Source: Desulfitibacter alkalitolerans DSM 16504 (GTDB lineage Bacteria; Bacillota; DSM-16504; Desulfitibacterales; Desulfitibacteraceae). From it: a DNA stretch of 64,000 bases. The translations under genes and the position numbers were made by a program. This document shows, in pieces, positions 56,314 through 63,219 of this stretch; the first letter of the stretch is position 1; every line of letters begins with the position of its first letter. The notes below the pieces were generated by a model, which saw nothing but the letters and a program-made list of their open reading frames with translations, did no database searches and was not told the origin of the DNA. The DNA lies in the NCBI RefSeq assembly GCF_000620305.1, contig NZ_KK211102.1, forward strand, positions 1 through 64,000, in the 5' to 3' direction.

Positions 56314-56822
56314 CAGGCAAAGAGTTTAGCGTTCTAATTGCCAGAATAAAGGAAGAGCTGGATAATATAGATGCCTTATATCAAGAGTTAAAAAGAAATG
56401 GCATCATCAAGGAAAAGCAAAGCGAACTACCTAGCGTGTACCTAAAAGATGATACCTTTGTTTTAAGGGCAACTGCTTCTATCTTACATGATTTTTATGT
56501 ATCAGTAGAAAATATTTTTAAAATAATCTGCAAAGAGCTTGATGAAAGCATGCCAGAGGGTTCCGATTGGCATGTACAGTTACTTAAGCAAGCTTCCATG
56601 GAAATACCTGGTGTTCGACCCAAGGTTATTTCAAAAAAGGTAATGTTGGATTTAGATGAATATAGAGGCTTCAGGCATGTTTTTAGAAATGTTTATGGCT
56701 TTAACTTGAATTCAAAAAGATTAAAAGACTTGTTATCTAATCTACCCCAGGTTATAAAGACACTAGAAGAGGAGCTTGAAGCCTTTGTAAAGCTCCTGCA
56801 GAGGGTTATGAATAAACAATAG
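56310..56822 (+). CDS. HEPN-domain (HepT-like) RNase toxin
   Basis: A 170-residue all-helical protein encoded directly after an MNT partner, starting at GTG. The segment YRGFRHVFRNVYGFNL has the Arg/His pattern of HepT-like HEPN nucleases (R...RH...RN.Y), which cut RNA. The preceding part (SILHDFYVSVENIFKIICKEL) matches the HEPN helices. Together the pair is a likely MntA/HepT toxin-antitoxin system. Confidence 0.82.
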   Translation: MTGKEFSVLIARIKEELDNIDALYQELKRNGIIKEKQSELPSVYLKDDTFVLRATASILHDFYVSVENIFKIICKELDESMPEGSDWHVQLLKQASMEIPGVRPKVISKKVMLDLDEYRGFRHVFRNVYGFNLNSKRLKDLLSNLPQVIKTLEEELEAFVKLLQRVMNKQ

Positions 56823-56848
56823 GACAGCAATAATTAAAAATTGAAGAA

Positions 56849-56937
56849 ATGAAAGGGCAAAACTTATGAAAATAAGTGACGCAAAGCCGCGGGTCTAAGA
56901 CTGTATTTTAACAGTTATGACAGCCGAGCTGCCGAGG
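56849..56937 (+). ncRNA. Cyclic di-GMP-I (GEMM) riboswitch
   Basis: The conserved order is present: GAAAGGGCAAAA, the P2 helix CTTAT-GAAA-ATAAG with the GAAA tetraloop, GACGCAAAGCCGCGGGTCTAAG, the P3 helix ACTGTATTTTAACAGT and the closing CAGCCGAGCTGCCG. The tetraloop and its receptor look intact. It controls transcription or translation in response to the second messenger c-di-GMP and lies about 220 bases before the response regulator. Confidence 0.9.
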
Positions 56938-56954
56938 TTTTTTAAAAGGGATTG

Positions 56955-56994
56955 ATCTGTAATGCCCGGCAGAGGTGTTGCAGATTTTTATTTA
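56955..56994 (+). terminator. Expression-platform terminator of the c-di-GMP riboswitch
   Basis: ATCTGTAA and TTGCAGAT pair, followed by TTTTTATTTA. CTGCCG at the aptamer end (56929-56934) can also pair with CGGCAG in the terminator loop (56967-56972), providing a competing fold. Whether c-di-GMP turns the gene on or off cannot be told. The rest of 56995-57156 holds a TATAAT at 57051 but no convincing -35. Confidence 0.65.
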
Positions 56995-57156
56995 TATTAA
57001 GAAATGTCAGGATTCAACAAAACTCCCCCCCGAACTTAGTACAATTTTAGTATAATATTGTTAATAAACCAGCTTTTATATATGAATTAATCGAAATAAG
57101 GCAAATTTTCAAAGGGCAGGGAAAAACCATTAAAGAATATTTAAGGGAGTGGTCAC

Positions 57157-57897
57157 ATGTCATTCTTAAAGGTTATCATGGCAGACGATGAGCCTGGCAT
57201 ATTAGAACTGCTTGCTACAATTCTCAAGGGGTTTGAAGGTGCCAAGCTTGTGGGAAAAGCGGAAAATGCTAATGACACCATAAAACTAGCCAGATCTAGA
57301 CACCCGGACCTGGCTTTTCTGGATATAGGCCTTCCCGACATGAATGGAATAGAGCTGGCCGAAAGGCTTAGAGAAATAAATCCTAATATAATTATAGTTT
57401 TTATTACTGCCCATAAAGACTATTCCCTGGATGCCTTTAAAGTCTATGCCTTGGATTACATATTAAAGCCCATTGATGAGGAGCGGGTTAAATCAACCTT
57501 TAAACGTATACTGAAGGGAGCAACTATTTCAGGAAATGGAACACCTTCATTTCCCTTAACAACACCCAGGCTTTCCATAAATCTGGGTAATGAATTGGTA
57601 TTTGTAAGGCTTAATGATATTCAGTACATTGAGAAGGATGGGCGCTATACCGTGATTCACTGTGTAAATGGGAAATTTAAAACCAGACAGACCCTGCAGG
57701 AACTGAAAAAAAAGCTGGGTGCCGGTTTTTTCCGTTCCCATAAATCCTTCATTATTAATACTGAACATCTTGAGCGCATAGTCAATTATGCCAACTCTTC
57801 TTGTTATGAAATAAAATTTAAAAACTCTGAAAACAGGGCCCTGCTCAGCCGAGATCGTATACATGATTTAATGTTATATGCTGGTCATATTATCTAG
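57157..57897 (+). CDS. LytTR-family response regulator (AgrA-type)
   Basis: A 246-residue transcription factor with an N-terminal receiver domain (acidic pocket ADDEP, phosphoacceptor Asp56 in AFLDIGLPD, Lys in YILKPID) and a C-terminal LytTR DNA-binding domain (about 145-244; LNDIQYIEKDGRYTVIHC, FFRSHKSFIINTEHLERI). It pairs with the kinase encoded 19 bases downstream. Its likely target is the pair of 9-bp direct repeats before agrB. Confidence 0.92.
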   Translation: MSFLKVIMADDEPGILELLATILKGFEGAKLVGKAENANDTIKLARSRHPDLAFLDIGLPDMNGIELAERLREINPNIIIVFITAHKDYSLDAFKVYALDYILKPIDEERVKSTFKRILKGATISGNGTPSFPLTTPRLSINLGNELVFVRLNDIQYIEKDGRYTVIHCVNGKFKTRQTLQELKKKLGAGFFRSHKSFIINTEHLERIVNYANSSCYEIKFKNSENRALLSRDRIHDLMLYAGHII

Positions 57898-57915
57898 GGG
57901 AATGGGGAAAATAAC

Positions 57916-59220
57916 ATGGATTTTATGCCAATAATACCCTTTCTGGGTGTATCACTTCCTGAAAGTCTAGTTTTATACTACATGATGTCTACCCTGGCAG
58001 GCAAAAGAGTATCATTTTGCACCCTTGCTGCGCTTGCCTTGGTGACCTCTCTTATCTCTTATTTTATCCGCTTATTACCAATAGCCTTTGGGGTTCACTC
58101 TTTCTTACAGTTGGCAATGATGACTATTTTTTTAATCCTTTTTCTCAAGTTGCCCTGGAGGAGAGCATTAACTGTGGTAATCTTTGCAGGTATAATACTG
58201 GGATTAGCAGAAGGCATCTTTGTTCCCTTTTTAGCCTGGTTTTTTTCCTTAAACCTAAACCAAATCATCTCAGATCCATTACTGCGTATAGCTTTTACCC
58301 TGCCTCATCTGGCTTTCCTGGCAGGCTTAACTTATACAGCTAATAAAAGACAGTGGCGCCTTTCATTAATTAAAAAAAGCCCCCTTTTTACCCTTTGCCT
58401 TGTCCAGGCCTTTATGCTGGCGCTATTAATGATTAGCTTTCACATTTATGCCTCAGGGGTTTATCCCAGCTTTACCATTAATACTCTAATAAATATCAGC
58501 ATTATTGTCATATTAATTTCAGCATTGGCTACCATTTTCGTGGCTTTATATTTATTAAAGGTTGTAGAAAGAGAAGCCAGGCTACAAGCAGAGCTGCGCC
58601 ATGCCAAGGAGAAGAATAAGTTAAATGTGAAAATTCAGGTTGAGCGTCATGACTTCTATAACCATCTTACAGCTATTTACGGGTATATAAAAATCAAAAA
58701 ACACGACCAGCTCCAAGCCTACATTGAAAACCTCTACCAGTCTGTTCGTCATATTAAAAGTCTTTTAGATATTGAACCACCAGAGTTATCCGCCCTACTA
58801 AGTGTTAAGAAAGAGGAAGCTCTTAAAAAGGGCATTGATTTTCGTTGGCAGGTAAATGTTAATAATAAAACCCTGGCCCTTTCGCCAGAGGACCTTACCC
58901 ATTTGCTGGGAAACCTGCTGGATAATGCCCTGGATGCTGCCAAAGACAGCCATAATCCAAAGATTGATTTAATTTTAAACTGCAGCAAACTAGGCCTGGA
59001 ACTAAAGGTTGCAAATACAGGCAGTCCCATTCCCCCGGATATTAGAAATAATATATTTGCAGCCGGCTATACTACAAAAGATAAAAGCCAGCACAGCGGC
59101 CTGGGGCTGTACATAATTAATGAAATTATACAGCGCCTTGGCGGCCGGCTGGAATTAAGGGAGCCGGAAGACTATCCAGGTGTCCAGTTTGCAATATATA
59201 TACCCTGGAATAAAGAATAA
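57916..59220 (+). CDS. Membrane sensor kinase with GHKL ATPase domain (AgrC-type)
   Basis: A 434-residue sensor kinase with about six or seven membrane segments in residues 1-215, a coiled coil, the phosphorylation box VERHDFYNHL (His245), the N-box LLGNLLDNALDAAKD, and GLGLYIINEI. This arrangement, with a multi-pass sensor and HDxxNHL, is that of peptide-pheromone receptors. It most likely senses the agrD product. Its final 42 bases recur at 61568-61609. Confidence 0.9.
   Translation: MDFMPIIPFLGVSLPESLVLYYMMSTLAGKRVSFCTLAALALVTSLISYFIRLLPIAFGVHSFLQLAMMTIFLILFLKLPWRRALTVVIFAGIILGLAEGIFVPFLAWFFSLNLNQIISDPLLRIAFTLPHLAFLAGLTYTANKRQWRLSLIKKSPLFTLCLVQAFMLALLMISFHIYASGVYPSFTINTLINISIIVILISALATIFVALYLLKVVEREARLQAELRHAKEKNKLNVKIQVERHDFYNHLTAIYGYIKIKKHDQLQAYIENLYQSVRHIKSLLDIEPPELSALLSVKKEEALKKGIDFRWQVNVNNKTLALSPEDLTHLLGNLLDNALDAAKDSHNPKIDLILNCSKLGLELKVANTGSPIPPDIRNNIFAAGYTTKDKSQHSGLGLYIINEIIQRLGGRLELREPEDYPGVQFAIYIPWNKE
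59172..59213 (+). repeat. 42-nt direct repeat, left copy (within kinase 3' end)
   Basis: CTATCCAGGTGTCCAGTTTG starts the repeat, which contains the kinase codons for YPGVQFAIYIPWN. It matches 61568-61609 at 41 of 42 positions. A terminator-like hairpin follows each copy. The two copies bracket a 2.35-kb cassette. Confidence 0.85.
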
Positions 59221-59230
59221 CCTTTTTATA

Positions 59231-59260
59231 ATCAGCTCCATATGGGGCTGATTTTTTGGA
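59231..59260 (+). terminator. Terminator of the sensor kinase gene
   Basis: ATCAGCTCC pairs with GGGGCTGAT around a short loop, followed by TTTTTTGG. It ends the regulator-kinase transcript. Confidence 0.8.
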
Positions 59261-59662
59261 GCAGTGGGTTAGATTTTCCTATTTTCTATATGGTGAAGCT
59301 TATCCCGGAATCCATGAAGGGTTGGATGTCCATGATGCAGTTCAGTCTAATAGAGAAATAAGAAATGCTACCGTTGGTGAAGTAATAGGCCCAATTGGAG
59401 GTAAGCATGGCATTGTAAAAGTTTATGATGACTGGTTAAATGAAACTATTGTATATATGCACATGAAAAATATTAAGGTTACTGTAGGTCAGTAGGAACA
59501 TCAACCATTTTGGGTAATCAAAGTAATACAGGAACTGATGGTATCCATTTACATGTACAGGCTTTGGATGGTAGATGGCCTGAAGATAAACTTATTCCAA
59601 GTGGAGAAGATACCAATTTAGAATCACGTATACCCTATTGGTATATAAATTATTGGATTTAA
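59256..59662 (+). pseudogene. Truncated, frameshifted M23 (LytM-like) peptidase remnant
   Basis: The first part reads GEAYPGIHEGLDVHDAV, then GGKHGIVKVYDDWLNETIVYMH and KNIKVTVGQ, a stop at 59493, and after loss of one base continues in another frame as VGTSTILGNQSNTGTDGIHLHVQALDG. GLDVHD and HLHVQ resemble the zinc ligands of M23 endopeptidases. No signal peptide or N-terminal domain is present. A one-base deletion near 59492 explains the shift. It is a remnant. Confidence 0.7.
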
Positions 59663-59710
59663 TTACCTCAATCTATTATGAACCATTTTTATTGTTAAGC
59701 ATACTATAAT

Positions 59711-59749
59711 TAGATTTATAAGAGAGATACTATCTCTCTTATAAATCTA
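59711..59749. repeat. 39-nt near-perfect palindrome (19-bp arms)
   Basis: TAGATTTATAAGAGAGATA is followed after one base (C) by its exact inverse. It lies between the M23 remnant and the lipoprotein gene. No clear U-run follows (ATATTTTATGA). It could be an operator, a terminator or a mobile-element end. Confidence 0.7.
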
Positions 59750-59779
59750 ATATTTTATGATTAAAGAAAGGAATTAATT

Positions 59780-60874
59780 ATGCATATTAAAAGAATGCTT
59801 GGACTAATAAGTGTAGTTATCTTATTTTTTTCTATGTTAGGATGTAACATAAATACAATCTCTAAAGATAATTACAATAATAATAAAAACTATCTAAAAG
59901 ATTCTGATTTTTTTTTATATGAATTAGCTTGGATAAATTCTGATATCTTAATAGCTAAAATGGTATCAAGAGAAGATAAATCACTTGGAGAATTAAAAGG
60001 CAGAGTCATTCTATGGAATCACCTAACGAATGAGCAAAAGGTTATTTACGAGGGAGTTGAAATGCCAGGTGTTTTACCACATGGTACTATACTTGATAAT
60101 AATGGACTTTTATATACTTTTGATGGACTTGCATACTTAGTATTTGATACCAGTACCTTTGAATTAAAAAATATTGTAGAAGTACCAGGTATAGCTGGTC
60201 AATTTCATCCGTCTATTAATGGAGAATTTGTAATGAGGGGACCTGATGGTTTGACGATATATACGCCAGATAATCCTGAAGAATTATTAATATTAAAGGA
60301 TGACCAAGATATGATTACAGAAAGCGGAATACCATATACAATTTTTTATGAAGGCCCTGAATTATCATCAGATGGAAAATGGATTGCATTCTATCAAATG
60401 GCAGCGGATTTTCTAATTCCCCCCAGAATTGGCCTGATATCAAGAGATGGAAGTGTAGAAAAACTTTTTGATTTTGATACAGCTACAAATTTCACTTGGG
60501 CTAGTGACCCGGAAACCATAATCGCAATCAATGAGGGAGGTATATTTAAAGGCCCTTTGGAAATTAAAGTATTTAATATTTTATCGGGAAAAACAATATC
60601 AGCTTTATTTGATCAGCCTATTGAAAATCAAAAATTAAGCTATATGATGATCGCAGACACCTATGACACTAAAATATTATTACAAGCTGGTATTTTTAAA
60701 GAAGATAAACAATTGCTGCCACTACTTTTATTTGACTGGAATACCGGGGAAAAGAAGTTTTTAACATCCATAGACTATTTATCCGTTTCCGCAACTTTTT
60801 CTCCAGATGGAAAGACTATAGCTGCAGTAAGCCTTGATGAAATAGAACAAATTAGTTTCATTCCTGTTAATTAA
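59780..60874 (+). CDS. Lipoprotein with beta-propeller-like repeats
   Basis: A 364-residue exported protein with a signal peptide (MHIKRMLGLISVVILFFSML) ending in the lipobox SMLGC, giving a lipid anchor at Cys22. The body holds WD40/TolB-like motifs (PELSSDGKWIAFYQM, VSATFSPDGKTIAAVSLDE), suggesting a beta-propeller. Function is unknown. It is the only apparently intact larger gene of the cassette between the 42-nt repeats. Confidence 0.75.
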   Translation: MHIKRMLGLISVVILFFSMLGCNINTISKDNYNNNKNYLKDSDFFLYELAWINSDILIAKMVSREDKSLGELKGRVILWNHLTNEQKVIYEGVEMPGVLPHGTILDNNGLLYTFDGLAYLVFDTSTFELKNIVEVPGIAGQFHPSINGEFVMRGPDGLTIYTPDNPEELLILKDDQDMITESGIPYTIFYEGPELSSDGKWIAFYQMAADFLIPPRIGLISRDGSVEKLFDFDTATNFTWASDPETIIAINEGGIFKGPLEIKVFNILSGKTISALFDQPIENQKLSYMMIADTYDTKILLQAGIFKEDKQLLPLLLFDWNTGEKKFLTSIDYLSVSATFSPDGKTIAAVSLDEIEQISFIPVN

Positions 60875-60938
60875 AATTTTATACAATGGAATGGTAAAGG
60901 ATACAATACAAAAACACAAGGAAATAATATCAAAGTAT

Positions 60939-60977
60939 TGTTGATTGCACCATAATTATTTGTTGTGCCGACAATTA
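60939..60977 (+). repeat. 39-nt exact copy of part of the hydrogenase gene
   Basis: These bases match 63407-63445 exactly, in the same orientation. In the hydrogenase gene they encode (minus strand) the residues around VGTTNNYGAI. Here they sit in non-coding sequence inside the cassette. Confidence 0.9.
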
Positions 60978-61174
60978 GGGAGTAGACTTTTCTTACTTAA
61001 TAACAGATGAGGACGATACTGTTCAATTTATATGTTCAATTTACTATAGTGTCTTTTGTTGACCCTGGTATTTCTTTTTGGTATTATGATGGAAATGATT
61101 TAAAAGCTAATCATTATGGTTCCCAAGGGTTTGCTTCTATGAGAACCATACTTAAGCGAGAGGTGAATCTATGA
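60978..61174 (+). pseudogene. Frameshifted gene remnant of unknown function
   Basis: One frame reads GVDFSYLITDEDDTVQFICS, the next IYYSVF; a frame change then continues as VDPGISFWYYDGNDLKANHY and GSQGFASMRTILKREVNL, ending in a stop that overlaps the next start (ATGA). The coherent composition across the frames suggests a decayed gene, translationally coupled to its neighbour before it broke. I do not recognise the family. An ATG at 61007 gives a 55-residue frame that is probably chance. Confidence 0.45.
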
Positions 61175-61551
61175 AACGAGATAACTTATTATCCGGAATA
61201 TCACATTTACTTATTATAGGTGGTGCATATGGATTTATTATCACCCTAATTATTTACCTACTCGAAAAAGACAAGTCAGACTTTTTAAATAATAATCTTA
61301 AGCAAGCTATTGGGATGCAAGCTCTTGTATTATCATTAAAAATTTTAGTAAATATTGGGAGAGTTTTTGGTCTAGTACACCCTTTTCAAAATATTATATT
61401 TGAAACAATTAAGTTGGATATAATTAGTTTAATGCTAAACATAATAGTAATACCCTTTGCTATATATGCTTCTATTAATGTTTTTAAAGGTAGATTTTTT
61501 AAATACCCTGTAATTGGCGAATACATACATAACTACAAATCTCAAAACTGA
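61171..61551 (+). CDS. DUF4870-like small membrane protein
   Basis: A 126-residue protein with three or four hydrophobic segments (SHLLIIGGAYGFIITLIIYLL, ALVLSLKILVNIGRVFGL, ISLMLNIIVIPFAIYASINV) and the layout of DUF4870 proteins (LNNNLKQAIGMQALVLS, similar to the family's FVDFHAKQAL segment). Function unknown. It is the last gene in the cassette. Confidence 0.6.
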   Translation: MKRDNLLSGISHLLIIGGAYGFIITLIIYLLEKDKSDFLNNNLKQAIGMQALVLSLKILVNIGRVFGLVHPFQNIIFETIKLDIISLMLNIIVIPFAIYASINVFKGRFFKYPVIGEYIHNYKSQN

Positions 61552-61567
61552 ATGTTAGTGGTTTTCG

Positions 61568-61609
61568 CTATCCAGGTGTCCAGTTTGCAGTATATATACC
61601 CTGGAATAA
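61568..61609 (+). repeat. 42-nt direct repeat, right copy
   Basis: This matches the kinase 3' end (59172-59213) except for one base, and is followed by a related hairpin terminator. It has no coding context here. It probably marks the original kinase end before the cassette entered, or a duplication made on entry. Confidence 0.85.
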
Positions 61610-61654
61610 TTGAGCTTTAAACTGAATAAATTACAAAAAATTTGCTTTTTAAAA

Positions 61655-61684
61655 AATCAGCCCTAAAAGGAGCTGATTTTTTTA
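61655..61684 (+). terminator. Terminator hairpin after the right repeat
   Basis: AATCAG and CTGATT pair across CCCTAAAAGGAG, followed by TTTTTTT. Its sequence resembles the hairpin at 59231-59260 (both contain ATCAGC...GCTGAT). Confidence 0.7.
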
Positions 61685-61718
61685 TGCACTGATTTTAACG
61701 GTTCAAGCAGCAATTCAT

Positions 61719-61748
61719 ACAGGTTGCACCGCGTTTCTGACATGTTGC
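61719..61748 (+). promoter_or_regulatory. LytTR (AgrA-type) operator: two 9-bp direct repeats
   Basis: ACAGGTTGC (61719-61727) and ACATGTTGC (61740-61748) differ at one base and are 12 bases apart, the spacing used by AgrA/LytTR regulators on their promoters. A possible -10 TAAAAT lies at 61775-61780, before agrB. The regulator is most likely the one at 57157. Confidence 0.65.
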
Positions 61749-61810
61749 GTACATCATATAGGCAAATTATGACATAAAATGCTAAAATTCTTTACAGGGG
61801 GTGACAAAAT

Positions 61811-62476
61811 ATGCGCGGGATCTCCATTCACAGCCTGGGGTATATGGTTGGAGCCCATATAGCCAAAAAGGTTGATCAACCTGATAGGGCTAATTTCCTT
61901 GGCTACGGTGCGGAAATTTTAATTGGCGGTATTGTAAAGCTGGCCGTTCTCTTCCTTGTCAGTGCTGTTTTAGGTATTGTTATAGAAGCTGCTCTTTTAC
62001 TTGCTGTCATAGCTGTTGTGCGTACTTTATCAGGTGGTGCCCATTGCTCAGCCTATTACCGGTGCCTGATTACAAGTGTCCTTGTATTTACCACCCTGGG
62101 CTATACCATTAAGACCATGCATCCATTAATGAGTTTACTACCCTCAGCAGCTTTGGCCGGAATCATTACCTTATATACTTATTTATACTGGGGATATGCC
62201 CCCCAGGCACCCCTGAACAAACCATTTAAAAGCAAAGCTGCAGAAACAGACTTTCGCTGCTATACATTAATAGCAGTATTTAGTCTATCCCTAATCGCAT
62301 TATTACTGGGAACTGAAAGCTTGACAAGCTGGATAATTGCAGGTGGTTTATTGTGGCAGGCCTTTACCTTGACCCCTGCAGGACATGGGTTTATTAAATT
62401 TATGGACGTCTTGCTCAGCCCTGGAAGGGAGGAGGTGAAGAACAATGTTGAAGCTGTTAACAAGAGCCATGTATAG
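61811..62476 (+). CDS. agrB: AgrB-type peptide-processing membrane endopeptidase
   Basis: AgrB cuts and cyclises the AgrD pro-peptide. The 221-residue protein has about five or six hydrophobic segments and the catalytic dyad in TLSGGAHCSAYYRC, His78 and Cys85, seven apart as in the Staphylococcus enzyme (77/84). The start codon has AGGGGGTG upstream. Its last 32 bases overlap agrD, so the two are translationally coupled. Confidence 0.92.
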   Translation: MRGISIHSLGYMVGAHIAKKVDQPDRANFLGYGAEILIGGIVKLAVLFLVSAVLGIVIEAALLLAVIAVVRTLSGGAHCSAYYRCLITSVLVFTTLGYTIKTMHPLMSLLPSAALAGIITLYTYLYWGYAPQAPLNKPFKSKAAETDFRCYTLIAVFSLSLIALLLGTESLTSWIIAGGLLWQAFTLTPAGHGFIKFMDVLLSPGREEVKNNVEAVNKSHV

Positions 62477-62573
62477 CGGAGCAGCTGCAGTATTTGCCCT
62501 GGTTGCCATGACTAATATTGGTACAACAAGTTGGTTCATGATGTATCAGCCAGTTCCTCCCAAGAAATACTAG
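62445..62573 (+). CDS. agrD: AgrD-type cyclic autoinducer pro-peptide, Ser in place of Cys
   Basis: A 42-residue peptide: an N-terminal amphipathic helix (MLKLLTRAMYSGAAAVFALV), the core NIGTTSWFMM, and a charged C-terminal tail (YQPVPPKKY). Layout and the YQPxxP tail are as in clostridial AgrD. The ring-forming residue is usually Cys; here the matching position is Ser29, so the product would be a five-residue lactone (Ser-Trp-Phe-Met-Met) rather than a thiolactone. GGAGG precedes the ATG. It overlaps agrB. Confidence 0.85.
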   Translation: MLKLLTRAMYSGAAAVFALVAMTNIGTTSWFMMYQPVPPKKY

Positions 62574-62585
62574 ATACGACACGAC

Positions 62586-62610
62586 AAAATGCCCACTAAG
62601 TGGGCATTTT
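62586..62610. terminator. Bidirectional terminator between agrD and the hydrogenase operon
   Basis: AAAATGCCCA pairs with TGGGCATTTT around CTAAG. It can end both the agrBD transcript and, on the other strand, the hydrogenase operon. Confidence 0.8.
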
Positions 62611-62690
62611 GCTATTATGCACAAAAATCAATATGCAGCCCAATTTATATTATAGGACGCCGCACTAAAATGTACTATGCTTAGATAAAA

Positions 62691-62713
62691 TGTCAATTTG
62701 TCAAGCCTGACCC
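62691..62713 (-). repeat. 23-bp dispersed repeat, copy 2
   Basis: An exact match to 9485-9507 in the same orientation. The stop and last residues of the maturation protease fall in it. Two copies more than 50 kb apart at gene ends suggest a dispersed element. Confidence 0.7.
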
Positions 62714-63219
62714 CCAAGGAGTTTTTTTACTCTTTCCACTACTTCTGGTATGGCTGCTGCAACTGGCTCACAGCAGCCCTCCTTGAAGTTGGTGTTATCC
62801 TCTATCTCTATGGCCAGGATGGTTATTTTCTCTGGGACAGGCATGTTCATCATCCTGCCAAATTCCAACAGGGTAGCCAGGTTCAGGTCATGTATTGAGG
62901 CCAGGCGTATTGTATTCTTTAAGGTTTCGGGAGAAAACTCATAGATGTCCCCAACCCTGCCCCCTCTGGTTTTAATGGAATCAATCAAGATTGCTTCCTC
63001 ATAGCCCAGGAACAAATCCAGCAGGTTAAAGCCTGCCAGGGATGCTTCTATTACATCTACTGAAGCATCACCTAAAAGGCTCTTTTCCAGTTCTCTGGCA
63101 GCAAATATGCCCACGCCATCATCACTTAAGATTGGGTTTCCCAGGCCTATGACAACCTTTTTCCCCATTATTTCCATTTTTTGTGCCTCTTGTGCTTGCT
63201 CTGCTTGACCTACTGGCAT
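62701..63219 (-). CDS. [NiFe]-hydrogenase maturation protease
   Basis: This endopeptidase removes the C-terminal extension of the hydrogenase large subunit after nickel insertion. The 172-residue protein has VIGLGNPILSDDGVGIFAAREL with the conserved DDG, and ILIDSIKTRGGRVGD. A start at the ATG 63219 has AGGAG six bases upstream and overlaps the large-subunit stop by ten bases. The C-terminus lies in a dispersed 23-bp repeat. Confidence 0.9.
   Translation of the reverse strand: MPVGQAEQAQEAQKMEIMGKKVVIGLGNPILSDDGVGIFAARELEKSLLGDASVDVIEASLAGFNLLDLFLGYEEAILIDSIKTRGGRVGDIYEFSPETLKNTIRLASIHDLNLATLLEFGRMMNMPVPEKITILAIEIEDNTNFKEGCCEPVAAAIPEVVERVKKLLGGQA

Noticed and set aside
61007-61174. A 55-codon open frame in the cassette as a real gene
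   Set aside because: It has no ribosome binding site, and the sequence on either side of a frame change reads as one decayed protein.
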